Shown here: positions 17,710 through 26,740 of the stretch, in pieces
Numbering within the stretch: position 1 is the stretch's first letter
Layout of the letters: every line of letters starts with the position of its first letter
Assembly: GCF_014204975.1 (NCBI RefSeq)
Contig: NZ_JACHMM010000001.1
Location: forward strand, 6,510,037-6,574,036
Source: Jiangella mangrovi
GTDB taxonomy: Bacteria; Actinomycetota; Actinomycetes; Jiangellales; Jiangellaceae
DNA: 64,000 nucleotides
Direction of reading: 5' to 3'
Notes under the pieces: generated by a model
The model's input: only the letters and a program-made list of their open reading frames with translations
The model's database searches: none
What the model was told of the DNA's origin: nothing
Program-made: the position numbers and the translations under genes

Positions 17710-17715
17710 ATTCTA
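17710..17715 (-). promoter_or_regulatory. ltaE: -10 element TAGAAT of the aldolase gene
   Basis: TAGAAT followed by 7 nt and GTG 17702; no Shine-Dalgarno. One of the clearest leaderless arrangements in the window. Confidence 0.5.
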
Positions 17716-17839
17716 TTTCCTGTTTCGTTGCGGGACTCCCCGGCGTCCAGGACCTCGCGGTCGGCCTCAATCCCTGCCGCAGTTCCCAGCATCCGGATGG
17801 CCGGTTGCTTTCACATCAAACCCATAGGAGATTGGTGGT

Positions 17840-17911
17840 ATGCCCGAGCTGCTGCTCACCCAGCGACGCGCCGTCGATCTGATGCGCGTCGCCAGCCAGC
17901 TCTGTCGCTGA
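17840..17911 (+). CDS. Cys-type leader peptide (23 aa)
   Basis: MPELLLTQRRAVDLMRVASQ followed by LCR and TGA, preceded by AGGAG at 17826-17830. Very similar small ORFs (x-RRxVDLxRVAS-x-LC) are found upstream of sulfur and cysteine genes in many actinobacteria, where they are annotated as putative leader peptides and thought to sense Cys-tRNA by attenuation; that is from general knowledge. Here it precedes a 63-aa gene and the sulfate transporter, the expected setting. The single Cys is the penultimate residue. Confidence 0.75.
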   Translation: MPELLLTQRRAVDLMRVASQLCR

Positions 17912-18000
17912 CGGGCTCCGCCCGCTACCGCGCACGCCGTCGCCACCCGCGATCCTCCTCTCCCGGCCGCCACCCCCGGCCTGCCGCCCTGGAGTCACCC

Positions 18001-18192
18001 ATGACCCTTGCGTCCGTGTCCCCTCCGCACCCTGGTGACACCCTCGAACCGCCGCCCGAGCCGTCGCCATGGGGCGTGGTCGTCTTCGTCGAGGTCGACG
18101 AGGCGCCGGCCCGCCGGTCCGGCAGCACCGCCGTCGTCGACGGCCGCGCGGTGCCGCTGACGCCGCTCGGGCACGGCTACCGGCTGAACTGA
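18001..18192 (+). CDS. Small hypothetical protein (63 aa)
   Basis: MTLASVSPPHPGDTLEPPPE, Pro-rich, followed by a likely beta-strand segment WGVVVFVEVDEAPARR and ending GHGYRLN. GGAG lies 6 nt before the ATG. No family recognised; no signal peptide or Cys. It sits between the Cys leader peptide and the sulfate transporter, 89 nt after the leader stop, so it may be the first gene under leader control. It could also be a chance frame. Confidence 0.5.
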   Translation: MTLASVSPPHPGDTLEPPPEPSPWGVVVFVEVDEAPARRSGSTAVVDGRAVPLTPLGHGYRLN

Positions 18193-18236
18193 CCACGATT
18201 CGAGCGAAATCGGCTCAACATTCGAGACACATCTTA

Positions 18237-18264
18237 TTAACTACTAAACCACCGTGATTACTAT
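18237..18264 (+). promoter_or_regulatory. Promoter of the sulfate transporter operon
   Basis: TTAACT (18237-18242) and TACTAT (18259-18264) with 16-nt spacing, in a conspicuously AT-rich island (18215-18275). Two ATTCGAG motifs lie just upstream (18198 and 18220 region). GAGGGGGA and ATG 18305 follow. Confidence 0.5.
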
Positions 18265-18304
18265 GACTCGCCGTTCACACCAACGATCCGAGGGGGACCC
18301 ACCT

Positions 18305-19339
18305 ATGAGCACCCGAACCAGAGCAGCAGCGGCCGCGCTCGTCCTCGCCGGCGGCCTGACGCTCGCGGCCTGCGGGGGCGACGACGCCGACTCCGCGTCC
18401 GGCGGCGAGGAGACGACGCTGTCGATCGTGGGCTTCGCGGTCCCCGAGGCGGCGAACGTCGCGATCGCCGAAGCGTGGAACCAGACCGACGAGGGCGCCG
18501 GCGTGCGCTTCCGCAGCTCCTATGGGGCCTCCGGCGACCAGAGCCGCGCGGTCGAGTCCGGCCTCGAGGCCGACTACGTCCACTTCTCCGTCACCAGCGA
18601 CGTGACCCGGCTGGTCGACGCCGGGCTGGTCGAGGACACCTGGGACGACGGCCCGAACAAGGGCGTCGTCTCGTCGTCGGTCGTCGTGCTGGCGGTCCGG
18701 CCCGGCAACCCCGAGAACATCCAGGGCTGGGACGACATCGTGAAGCCGGGCATCGAGATCGTCACGCCGAACCCGGCGTCGTCCGGGGCGGCCCGCTGGA
18801 ACGCGCTCGCCGCCTGGGGGCACGTCGCCGCGAACGGCGGCACCGACGCCGAGGCCGAGGAGTACCTGCGCCAGCTCTTCGCCAACGTCGTCGCGCTGCC
18901 CAACAGCGGCCGCGACGCCACCACCAGCTTCCTCGGCGGCACCGGCGACGTCCTGCTCGCCTACGAGAACGAGACGATCCTGGCCACGCAGAACGGCGAG
19001 GAGCTGGACTGGGTCATCCCCGACACCACGATCCTCATCGAGAACCCGGGCGCAGTGCTGACGGACGCCGACCCGAAGGCGCAGGAGTGGCTGGACTTCG
19101 TGCTCAGCGAGGACGGCCAGCGGCAGTTCGCCCTCAAGGGCTTCCGGCCGATCATCGACGGCGTCGACACCAGCGGCATCGAGGGCGCGCTGGACCCCGA
19201 CGACCCGTTCCCCACCCCGGAGCACCTGCTCACCGTCGAGAACGACTTCGAGAGCTGGAGCGCACTCTCGGACAAGTTCTTCGCCGAAGAGGGCGGCATC
19301 ATCACGACGATCATCGCCGAGTCCGGGAAGGCGCAGTGA
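18305..19339 (+). CDS. Sulfate/thiosulfate ABC transporter substrate-binding lipoprotein
   Basis: A 344-aa CysP/Sbp-like periplasmic-type binding protein. The signal peptide ends in the lipobox LAAC (lipidated Cys about residue 22), followed by an acidic linker. Family segments: RFRSSYGASGDQSRAVESGLEADYVHFS, DIVKPGIEIVTPNPASSGAARWN, FLGGTGDVLLAYENE and GFRPI. ATG 18305 has a strong GAGGGGGA 8 nt upstream; an upstream frame start at 18254 lacks this and would spoil the signal peptide. First gene of the cysPTWA-type operon; the stop overlaps the next start (GTGA). Confidence 0.93.
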   Translation: MSTRTRAAAAALVLAGGLTLAACGGDDADSASGGEETTLSIVGFAVPEAANVAIAEAWNQTDEGAGVRFRSSYGASGDQSRAVESGLEADYVHFSVTSDVTRLVDAGLVEDTWDDGPNKGVVSSSVVVLAVRPGNPENIQGWDDIVKPGIEIVTPNPASSGAARWNALAAWGHVAANGGTDAEAEEYLRQLFANVVALPNSGRDATTSFLGGTGDVLLAYENETILATQNGEELDWVIPDTTILIENPGAVLTDADPKAQEWLDFVLSEDGQRQFALKGFRPIIDGVDTSGIEGALDPDDPFPTPEHLLTVENDFESWSALSDKFFAEEGGIITTIIAESGKAQ

Positions 19340-20184
19340 GCTCAGTCCCGGCCGGGGTCGCGGGCGGGCGGAGGCGCCGGCCGCCCGCCGGCGCCGGCGG
19401 CCGGCTCACCCGCGTCTCCGGGCTCGGCCTCGGCGTGGCCATGCTCTGGTTCAGCCTGCTGGTGCTGATCCCGCTGACGGCGGTCGTCGCGACGGCGGCC
19501 GGCGGCGGCTGGAGCGGGTTCTGGCAGGCCGTCACCAACGAGCAGACAGCGGCGGCGATCCGGCTCACCGTCGGGACGGCACTGCTGGTCACCGTGGTCA
19601 ACGTGGTCATGGGGACGCTGATCGCGTGGGTGCTGGTGCGCGACCGGTTCGCCGGCCAGCGGGCACTCGAGGTGCTGATCGACGTCCCGTTCGCGCTGCC
19701 GACGATCGTCGCCGGGCTGGTGCTGCTCTCGCTGTACGGGCCGGACAGCCCGCTCGGCATCGACGTCGCCAACACGCGCGCGGCCGTCTTCCTGGCGTTC
19801 CTGTTCGTGACGCTGCCGTTCGTGGTGCGGACGGTACAGCCGGTCCTCGCCGAGCTGGACCGCGAGGTCGAGGAGGCGGCCGCGTCGCTGGGCGCCTCGC
19901 GGCTCACCACGTTCCGGCGGATCATCCTGCCCGCGCTGACGCCGGCGATCGCGGCCGGCGCGGCACTCTCCTTCGCCCGCGGTGTCAGCGAGTACGGCTC
20001 GCTGGTGCTGCTGTCGGGCAACCTGCCGATGCAGACGGAGGTGACGTCGGTGCGGATCCTGAGCAGCATCGAGAACGACAACCTCGACAACGCGGCGGCG
20101 GTGGCGGCCGTCCTGCTGGCCATCTCGTTCGCGGTCATCGTCGCGCTCGACGTCATCCAGCGCCGGGTGGGCCGCCGTGGGTAG
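19336..20184 (+). CDS. cysT: Sulfate ABC transporter permease CysT
   Basis: A 282-aa inner-membrane permease with about six TM helices. The binding-protein-dependent transport signature is EEAAASLGASRLTTFRRIILPAL (EAA loop), and FALPTIVAGLVLLSLYG fits the CysT/CysU group. GTG 19336 overlaps the preceding stop. It pairs with CysW to form the membrane channel. Confidence 0.94.
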   Translation: MSSVPAGVAGGRRRRPPAGAGGRLTRVSGLGLGVAMLWFSLLVLIPLTAVVATAAGGGWSGFWQAVTNEQTAAAIRLTVGTALLVTVVNVVMGTLIAWVLVRDRFAGQRALEVLIDVPFALPTIVAGLVLLSLYGPDSPLGIDVANTRAAVFLAFLFVTLPFVVRTVQPVLAELDREVEEAAASLGASRLTTFRRIILPALTPAIAAGAALSFARGVSEYGSLVLLSGNLPMQTEVTSVRILSSIENDNLDNAAAVAAVLLAISFAVIVALDVIQRRVGRRG

Positions 20185-20989
20185 GGGGCGTGGACCGGGC
20201 CGGTTCGTCGCACGGGCGGTGGTGACGGCGTACCTGTTCCTGCTGGTCGCGTGGCCGCTCTGGCTGGTCGCCCAGAACACGTTCGACGGCGGTCTCGAGA
20301 ACCTGCGCGGGATCGTCGAGGACCCCGACGTCGTGCACGCGCTGCAGCTCACTGTGGTGGTCGCGGTCGTCGCCGTCGTCATCAACACGGTGTTCGGCGT
20401 GGGCATCTCGATCCTCATCGTCCGCTACGAGTTCCCCGGCCGGCGGCTGCTGAACGCGCTGCTCGACGTGCCGCTCTCGGTGTCGCCGATCGTGGTCGGC
20501 CTGGCGCTGGTGCTGGTCTACGGCGGCCGCTCCGGCTGGTTCGGGCCCGGCCTGGAGTCCGCCGGACTGCAGGTGATCTTCGCGACGCCCGGGATCGTCC
20601 TGGCGACGACGTTCGTGGCACTGCCGCTGGTCATCCGCGAGGTCGTCCCCGTGCTCGAGGAGATCGGCACCGAGCAGGAGCAGGCGGCGCAGAGCCTGGG
20701 CGCGACGGCGCTGCAGACGTTCCGCCGCATCACGCTGCCGGCCATCCGGTGGGGCGTCACGTACGGCGCGGTGCTCAGCCTGGCGCGGTCGCTGGGCGAG
20801 TTCGGCGCCGTCAAGGTCGTCTCCGGCAACGTCCTCGGCGAGACCCGCACCGCCACGCTCGTCGTCGAGGAGAAGTACCTGAACTTCGACCAGGGCGGCG
20901 CCTACGCCACCGCGTTCCTGCTGGCACTGGTCGCCGTCGCGTGCATCGTCATCGTGTCCGTCATCCGGCCGAAGGAAGAACCCCGTTGA
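20177..20989 (+). CDS. cysW: Sulfate ABC transporter permease CysW
   Basis: A 270-aa permease, homologous to CysT, with the EAA loop [24 protein letters not shown] and the CysW-type [22 protein letters not shown] 20177 lies 8 nt inside the cysT end. Six TM helices are expected. Confidence 0.94.
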   Translation: MGRGRGPGRFVARAVVTAYLFLLVAWPLWLVAQNTFDGGLENLRGIVEDPDVVHALQLTVVVAVVAVVINTVFGVGISILIVRYEFPGRRLLNALLDVPLSVSPIVVGLALVLVYGGRSGWFGPGLESAGLQVIFATPGIVLATTFVALPLVIREVVPVLEEIGTEQEQAAQSLGATALQTFRRITLPAIRWGVTYGAVLSLARSLGEFGAVKVVSGNVLGETRTATLVVEEKYLNFDQGGAYATAFLLALVAVACIVIVSVIRPKEEPR

Positions 20990-21993
20990 GCATCGAGATC
21001 ACCGGCGTGACCAAGCGCTTCGGCGACTTCGTGGCGCTCGAGGACGTGTCCGTCAGCATCCCGTCGGGGCAGCTCACCGCGCTGCTCGGCCCGTCGGGCG
21101 GCGGCAAGTCGACACTGCTGCGGATCATCGCCGGGCTGGAGCACGCCGACACCGGCACCGTCGGCATCGAGGGCCTCGACGCCACCCATCTGCCCGCGCG
21201 CAAGCGCAACGTCGGCTTCGTCTTCCAGCACTACGCCGCGTTCAAGCACCTGTCCGTGCGCCGCAACGTCGCGTTCGGGCTCGAGATCCGCAAGCGGCCC
21301 AAGGACGAGATCCAGCGCCGCGTCGACGAGCTGCTGAAGCTCGTCCACCTCGAGCAGTTCGCCGACCGGCTGCCGGCACAGCTCTCCGGCGGGCAGCGGC
21401 AGCGGATGGCGCTGGCCCGGGCGCTCGCCGTCGAACCGACCGTGCTGCTGCTGGACGAGCCGTTCGGCGCCCTGGACGCGAAGGTCCGCAAGGAGCTGCG
21501 CGAGTGGCTGCGCCGCCTGCACGACGAGGTGCACGTCACCACTGTCTTCGTCACGCACGACCAGGAGGAGGCGCTCGAGGTCGCCGACGAGATCGTCGTC
21601 ATCAACGAGGGCCGGGTCGAGCAGGTCGGCACCCCCGACGAGCTGTACGACTCCCCCGCTGGCGACTTCGTCATGCGCTTCCTCGGCCCGGTGACGCAGC
21701 TCGGCTCCGAGCTGGTGCGGCCGCACGACGTCGCGCTCTCCCTCGGTGCCGACGATCCCGACGCCGTCGCCGGCCGGGTCGCGCGGGTGGTGCGGGTCGG
21801 GTTCGAGGTGCGGGTCGAGGTCAGCACCGGCGAGCAGGTCGTGCTCGCCACGATGACCCGGACGGAGTTCCTCCGGCTGGGTCTCGGCGTCGGGTCGACG
21901 GTGTCCGTGCGGGTCGTGCCCGGCGCGCCGGTCGTCTCGACCGGTTCCGGTGGTTCTGCAGTTCAGTCCGGTCTGGAGGTTCGTGCGGGATGA
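20986..21993 (+). CDS. cysA: Sulfate ABC transporter ATP-binding protein CysA
   Basis: A 335-aa ATPase. Walker A is GPSGGGKST, the Q-loop is [13 protein letters not shown], the ABC signature is [15 protein letters not shown], Walker B is [11 protein letters not shown] and the switch is THD. A C-terminal TOBE-like regulatory domain covers about residues 235-320. The start is TTG 20986, overlapping the cysW stop as TTGA; this fits the family N-terminus [23 protein letters not shown] lies upstream. Confidence 0.94.
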   Translation: MSIEITGVTKRFGDFVALEDVSVSIPSGQLTALLGPSGGGKSTLLRIIAGLEHADTGTVGIEGLDATHLPARKRNVGFVFQHYAAFKHLSVRRNVAFGLEIRKRPKDEIQRRVDELLKLVHLEQFADRLPAQLSGGQRQRMALARALAVEPTVLLLDEPFGALDAKVRKELREWLRRLHDEVHVTTVFVTHDQEEALEVADEIVVINEGRVEQVGTPDELYDSPAGDFVMRFLGPVTQLGSELVRPHDVALSLGADDPDAVAGRVARVVRVGFEVRVEVSTGEQVVLATMTRTEFLRLGLGVGSTVSVRVVPGAPVVSTGSGGSAVQSGLEVRAG

Positions 21994-22511
21994 GCATCGT
22001 GACAGTGGTCGGCAACCCGAGGGCCGGGTCGCGCACACTGGGGGTGGCGACGGCGTTGTCGTCGGCGGCCGCGGCGCGTTCTGGCGGCGCGCTCTCCGAG
22101 GGGCCGGTGTTCGACCTCGCCGGGTTCGGCGGGCAGTGGCTCGGCTCGCTCTCGCCGGACGGCGAGTCGGCGCTCGAGGCGGCCGCGGCCGCCTCGGTGC
22201 TGGTCGTCGCGACGCCGACGTACAAGGCCAGCTACACCGGGCTGCTCAAGGCGTTCCTCGACCGGCTACCCGGCGGTGCGCTGCGCGGGACGGTGGCCGT
22301 GCCGGTCACCGTCGCCGCCGCGCCGACCCATCGGTTCGTCGCCGACCTGCAGCTGCGTCCCGTCCTCGCCGAGCTGGGCGCCACTCTCCCGGTGCCGTCG
22401 TTCGTGATCGAGGAGCGCGAGCTGCCCGACCTACTGGCGCTCGCCGAGCGCTGGGCGGGCGACCACGGCCCCGTCCTGGCGGCGACGACGGGCGCGCTGG
22501 CGGCCGCCTGA
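21990..22511 (+). CDS. NADPH-dependent FMN reductase (SsuE-like)
   Basis: A 173-aa flavodoxin-fold reductase: [15 protein letters not shown] (phosphate loop), [21 protein letters not shown] and [22 protein letters not shown]. SsuE-type enzymes supply reduced FMN to sulfonate monooxygenases, fitting the sulfate operon. ATG 21990 overlaps the cysA stop (ATGA), so it is the last cistron of that operon. No monooxygenase partner lies next to it. Confidence 0.88.
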   Translation: MSIVTVVGNPRAGSRTLGVATALSSAAAARSGGALSEGPVFDLAGFGGQWLGSLSPDGESALEAAAAASVLVVATPTYKASYTGLLKAFLDRLPGGALRGTVAVPVTVAAAPTHRFVADLQLRPVLAELGATLPVPSFVIEERELPDLLALAERWAGDHGPVLAATTGALAAA

Positions 22512-22520
22512 CCCCGTCCC

Positions 22521-22712
22521 GGAATGATCACGTTCAGCACGAGATCCCGTGCCGTACCACGATTGCAAGCCGCATGATGCGCGGGTAATCGTGTGGTGGC
22601 CCTCATCGCCATGCGGAAAGCGATTGCCGCGCACACCACCACGATTACCCGAGCCCCACCACGATTGCAGGCGTAGTCCAGCACGGGATCTCGTGCTGAA
22701 CGTGATCATTCC
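22521..22712. repeat. MITE-like element, family C, copy C1
   Basis: A 192-bp element with perfect 32-bp terminal inverted repeats (22521-22552 and 22681-22712). The left end starts GGAATGATCACGTTCAGCAC. The interior holds reiterated CCACGATT-type motifs in both orientations and no ORF. It fills the gap between two convergent genes almost exactly. Related, degenerate copies are at 37861-38053 and 54969-55045. It may serve as a bidirectional terminator or be a non-autonomous mobile element. Confidence 0.85.
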
Positions 22713-22719
22713 CAGGGGG

Positions 22720-25524
22720 TCAGGCGGGGGTGAGACCGAGCTCGGCGAGGACGGCGTGACCGGCCGCCGCGGCGTCGCCGTCGGCCAGCAGGAGCGTCCG
22801 GGCCCGCTGGTAGGGACAGCCGGCCGCCTCGAACGCGGCGGCGGTGGCGAGCAGGCGCTCGTGGTCGTCGGCGGCGAGCGCCTCGGCCCGGTCGAGGATC
22901 GCGCCGGCGACGGGGTTGTCGCCGACCGTCGGGCGGGCGGAGTCGACCAGGGCGCCGGCGTCGGACCGGCCGGCCAGCACGGCCGCCTCGGCGCGCAGGG
23001 CGACGTGCCAGTGGAGCAGGATCCCGGTGCGCCACGGGGCCGGCTCGCCGTCGGCGGGTTCGAGCAGGTCGAGGGCCGCGTCGGCCCGGCCGTCGTGGAG
23101 CAGGGCGATGGCGTCGAAGGCGGGGCTGTAGCCGGCGCGGTCCTCGAGGGTGACGCCCAGCTGGTCGAGGACGGCCAACCACTCGGCCCGGGCGGTGTCG
23201 TCGCCGCGCAGCGCGTGGATCATCGCGACCGCGGCGGCCACCGGGCCGAAGCCGCGCGCCGGCGGCCGGCCGACCCTGGTCCAGCCGTCGAGGAACCGGC
23301 CGCTGGCGGCGACGACGTCGGTGGCGTGGCCCGCGAGGGCGTCGGCCATGAGCAGCCGTGACGTCGCGACGTGGCCGGTCTCGGCCAGCGGCGGCAGGTC
23401 GCGCAGCCGCCGCCCCCACCGCCGGGCCGCCGGCAGGTCGCCGACACCGATGCTGGTCGCGGTGGCGATCAGGAGGGCGTCGATCAGCTCGTCGGCGGCG
23501 GCCGGGGTGACGGGCACGGCGTCGAGCAGGCCGACGCGCCGGCCCGCGGTGGCCGCGGCCGCAAAGGTGTCGCCCGCCCGGCGCCGGGCCGCGGTCAGCG
23601 CCTGCAGGGCCGCGCTCTCGGCCACCGGGTCGCCGAGCCCGCGAGCCAGCTCCACCGCCCGTTCGGCGAGGCCGGTCAGCTCCGCCGCCGACGGCTGGGG
23701 CCGGCCCGGGTCGGCGAAGAACGCGTAGCCGAGCGCGTCGCAGTCGGCGAGGGTGACGGCCGCCCGCGCCGCGGGGTCGTCGCCGGCCAGCTCGTGCGCC
23801 CGGGCGAGCAGGCCGGCCGGCTCGTCGCCCGGTGGCCGCTGGGCGAACGTGCCGGCCTTGCGGTACGAGGTGACGGCCGCCATGGCGAGGTCACGGGCCG
23901 CGCCGGCCGTGTCACCGCCGGCGAGGGCGGCCTCGGCGGCAGCCCGCCACAACCGGTAGGTGTCGTCCCCGAGCATGCGGCACGCGGCCACGCTCGCGGC
24001 GGACCTCAGCGCGCCGCCCGCGGCCGCCGGGTCGTCGGCGTGGGCGGCCGCCTGCTCGTAGCGCAGCTGCGACTCGCCGAGCAGGTTGCGGGTGAAGGCC
24101 AGTCCGGCCAGCGCGAGGGCGAGGAGGTGGGCGTCAACGCGCCGGTCCTGCCGTTCGGCCGCCCAGCCCAGGGCAGCGCGAAGGTCGTCGGCGATCGCGT
24201 CGAACCGGACCCGCCAGTCGCCGGCGCCCGGCGCCGCGTCATCGGCGAGCTCCGTGGCCGCGGCCAGGCACCAGCGCAGCTGCCGGGACCGGGTGGCGTC
24301 GAGCTCACCGGCCTCGGCGAGCTGCTCGGCGCCGTACTGGCGGATCGTCTCGAGCGCGCGGTAGCGGGTGCCGCCGGCCGACGGGGCGACGCTCAGCAGG
24401 TGCTGGTCCGCGAGCCGGGCCAGCCCGTCGACCACCTGGTCCGGCTCGAGCGGGTCGAACCCGGCCACCGTCCCGGCCGCCGCGGCGGTGAACGGCGAGA
24501 CGAAGACCGAGACCCGCCGCAGCAGGGTCAGGTCGGGCTCGTCGAGCAGCGCCCGGCTCCAGTCCAGCACGGCGCGCACGGAGCGGTGCCGGTCGTCGGC
24601 CCGGTAGCCGCCGACCAGGAGACGCAGGTGGTCGGAGAGCCCGGCGAGCAGGCCGTCGAGCCCGAGCGCGGGCAGCCGGGCCGCGGCGAGCTCGACGGCC
24701 AGCGCCACCCCGTCGAGCTTCCGGCACACGTCGGCGACCTGGTCCAGCTGGCCGGGCTCGACGGTCCAGCCGACGGCCGCGGCGCGGTCGGTGAACAGGG
24801 CGACGGCGTCGGACGCGTCGTCGAGGGACAGCGGCGGCACCGAGTAGACCCGCTCGAACGGCACCATGAGCCGGGCCCGGCTCGTGGCCAGCACGCTCAC
24901 GCCCGGGCAGCGCGCCAGGAGCCGCTCGAGGAACGGGGCCACCCCGTCGGGCAGGTGCTCGCAGTTGTCCAGCACCAGCAGCGTGCGCCGGTCGGCCAGC
25001 GCGGCCACCACGGAGTCGTCGATGCCGCGGCCCTGCTGCTCGCCCACGCCGAGTGCGTCCGCCACGGCGGCGCCGACCATGGCGGGATCGGTGACCGGCA
25101 CGAGGTCGACGAACCAGACGCCGTCGGCGTGGTCGCCGGCCAGGTCCGCGGCGACGGCCAGCGCGAGCCGGGTCTTGCCGACGCCTCCGGGTCCGACGGC
25201 GGTGACCACCCGGTGCGCGCCGACGGCCGCACCCAGCGCGCGGCGTTCCTCGGCCCGGCCGATGAACGGGTTCAGCGGCGCCGGAAGCCCGGCCAGCGCC
25301 TGGCCCGCCCGCTCCTCACGGGCGGACTCGGCCGCGAACTCCGCGAGCGCCCGGCGGTCCGGCGCGTCGAGCTTGCGCAGCAGGGACGACACGTGCGTCT
25401 CGACGGTGCGCACCGAGATGTAGAGCTCGGCGGCGATCTCGGCGTTGCTGCGGTGCTCGCCGACCAGCGTCAGGATCTCGGCCTCGCGGGCCGAGATCGC
25501 GGTGGTCACGGGCCGCTTCGCCAT
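22720..25524 (-). CDS. LuxR-type regulator with N-terminal HTH and NB-ARC-like ATPase
   Basis: A 934-aa regulator. A LuxR/GerE HTH lies at the very N-terminus (residues ~10-65: SAREAEILTLVGEHRSNAEIAAELYISVRTVETHVSSLLRKLD). A STAND-type ATPase follows: Walker A GPGGVGKTRLALA and Walker B LLVLDNCEHLP, then ATSRARL and LAVELAAARLPAL. The C-terminal ~500 residues are Ala-rich helical, TPR-like repeats. The usual LAL order has the HTH at the C-terminus. ATG 25524 begins right before the HTH; upstream codons are non-family sequence. The inducing ligand is unknown. Confidence 0.9.
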   Translation of the reverse strand: MAKRPVTTAISAREAEILTLVGEHRSNAEIAAELYISVRTVETHVSSLLRKLDAPDRRALAEFAAESAREERAGQALAGLPAPLNPFIGRAEERRALGAAVGAHRVVTAVGPGGVGKTRLALAVAADLAGDHADGVWFVDLVPVTDPAMVGAAVADALGVGEQQGRGIDDSVVAALADRRTLLVLDNCEHLPDGVAPFLERLLARCPGVSVLATSRARLMVPFERVYSVPPLSLDDASDAVALFTDRAAAVGWTVEPGQLDQVADVCRKLDGVALAVELAAARLPALGLDGLLAGLSDHLRLLVGGYRADDRHRSVRAVLDWSRALLDEPDLTLLRRVSVFVSPFTAAAAGTVAGFDPLEPDQVVDGLARLADQHLLSVAPSAGGTRYRALETIRQYGAEQLAEAGELDATRSRQLRWCLAAATELADDAAPGAGDWRVRFDAIADDLRAALGWAAERQDRRVDAHLLALALAGLAFTRNLLGESQLRYEQAAAHADDPAAAGGALRSAASVAACRMLGDDTYRLWRAAAEAALAGGDTAGAARDLAMAAVTSYRKAGTFAQRPPGDEPAGLLARAHELAGDDPAARAAVTLADCDALGYAFFADPGRPQPSAAELTGLAERAVELARGLGDPVAESAALQALTAARRRAGDTFAAAATAGRRVGLLDAVPVTPAAADELIDALLIATATSIGVGDLPAARRWGRRLRDLPPLAETGHVATSRLLMADALAGHATDVVAASGRFLDGWTRVGRPPARGFGPVAAAVAMIHALRGDDTARAEWLAVLDQLGVTLEDRAGYSPAFDAIALLHDGRADAALDLLEPADGEPAPWRTGILLHWHVALRAEAAVLAGRSDAGALVDSARPTVGDNPVAGAILDRAEALAADDHERLLATAAAFEAAGCPYQRARTLLLADGDAAAAGHAVLAELGLTPA

Positions 25525-25660
25525 CGGTCCAGTATCGCCGCGGACACCGGCCCGGCTACGTACGGGGTACGTGACGCGCCCCGTGCTCGGCACGGATGTG
25601 GGCCCGGCCGGCCCGGCGAGAGGCTGGTGGCACCAGAACGGAGCACCGAGGAGACCGCTC

Positions 25661-26002
25661 ATGAGCCACGGCATCAAGACCATCATCGTCCCGGTCCGGG
25701 ACCTCGCCGCCGCCAGGTCGCTCTACGCGACCGTCCTGGGCGTGGCGCCCTACGCCGACGAGCCCTACTACGTCGGTTTCCGGGTGGGCGACCAGGAGAT
25801 CGGGCTCGACCCGAACGGGCACCACCACGGCATGACCGGCCCGGTCGGCTACTGCCACGTGGGCGACGTCGCCACCGCCCTGCGCGAAGCCGTCGAGGCG
25901 GGCTGGCTGACCCGGCAGGACGTCAAGGACGTCGGCGGCGGGCAGCTGGCGGCCGTCGTCGAGGACCCCAGCGGCAACGTCCTCGGCTTCCTCCAGCGCT
26001 GA
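25661..26002 (+). CDS. VOC family protein (single domain)
   Basis: A 113-aa glyoxalase/bleomycin-resistance-fold protein with paired beta-alpha-beta-beta-beta units: IKTIIVPVRDLAAARSLYATVLGV and VAAVVEDPSGNVLGFLQ. GAGGAGA lies 6 nt before the ATG. It is divergent from the LuxR regulator and followed by another VOC gene, so it may be under that regulator. Substrate unknown. Confidence 0.88.
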   Translation: MSHGIKTIIVPVRDLAAARSLYATVLGVAPYADEPYYVGFRVGDQEIGLDPNGHHHGMTGPVGYCHVGDVATALREAVEAGWLTRQDVKDVGGGQLAAVVEDPSGNVLGFLQR

Positions 26003-26042
26003 CCACCCACCCCTCTCCCACCGAACCGAAGGGACCCCTCTC

Positions 26043-26642
26043 ATGACGACGATCGAGCACATCACCCTCGACGTGGCCGACCCCACGACCGCCGGCCGCT
26101 TCTACTCCGCCCTCGGGCTGGACGAGCGGGTGCGCGTGCGCGCCTCGGACGCACCGGCGAGCGGCTTCAGCGGGTTCACGCTGTCGCTCGTCGTGTCCCA
26201 GCCGAGCACCGTCGACGCCCTGGTCGGCGCCGCCCTCGAGGCCGGCGCCAAGGAGCTCAAGCCGGCGTCCAAGTCGCTCTGGGGCTACGGCGGCACCGTC
26301 GAGGCGCCGGACGGGACCGTCGTGACGGTCGCGTCGTCGTCGAAGAAGGACACCGGCCCGGCCACCCGGCAGGTCGACGAGATCGTCCTCCAACTGGGCG
26401 TCGACGACGTCGCCGCGAGCAAGCAGTTCTACGTCGACCACGGCCTCAGCGTCGCGAAGAGCTTCGGCCGCAAGTACGTCGAGTTCGAGACCGGCGCCGT
26501 CAAGCTGACCCTCAACAAGCGCAAGGCACTCGCCAAGGTCGTAGGTGTCGACCCCGACGGCAGCGGGTCGCACCGGATCGCCGTCGGCGGCGCGGCCGGC
26601 CCCTTCATCGACCCCGACGGTTTCGCGTGGGAGAACGACTAG
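26043..26642 (+). CDS. VOC family protein (two half-domains)
   Basis: A 199-aa protein with two VOC units: residues 1-100 (EHITLDVADPTTAGRFYSALGL ... GTVEAPDGTVVTVASSS) and 110-199 (EIVLQLGVDDVAASKQFYVDHGLSVAKSFGRKYVEF ... FIDPDGFAWEND). It starts 40 nt after the previous VOC gene, probably co-transcribed. It may act on a small reactive or antibiotic-like molecule; no specific activity can be assigned. Confidence 0.88.
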   Translation: MTTIEHITLDVADPTTAGRFYSALGLDERVRVRASDAPASGFSGFTLSLVVSQPSTVDALVGAALEAGAKELKPASKSLWGYGGTVEAPDGTVVTVASSSKKDTGPATRQVDEIVLQLGVDDVAASKQFYVDHGLSVAKSFGRKYVEFETGAVKLTLNKRKALAKVVGVDPDGSGSHRIAVGGAAGPFIDPDGFAWEND

Positions 26643-26663
26643 CCCGACGACCCCCGGACCCTC

Positions 26664-26724
26664 GTTGATCATGGAGAAGGGCAGGTTCCCAGCGACGCGG
26701 AACCCGCCCTTCTCCATGATCAAC
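26664..26724. terminator. Bidirectional terminator palindrome
   Basis: GTTGATCATGGAGAAGGGC (26664-26682) and its exact complement (26706-26724) form a 19-bp stem. One mismatch and six more pairs extend it toward the loop. It sits 21 nt after the VOC stop and 16 nt from the convergent acyltransferase stop. It carries TGATCA near both ends. Confidence 0.75.
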
Positions 26725-26740
26725 GGGGGGTTGCCCGCGA

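Noticed and set aside
22521..22712. Intact insertion sequence
   Set aside because: Perfect ends but no transposase ORF inside; recorded as a repeat.
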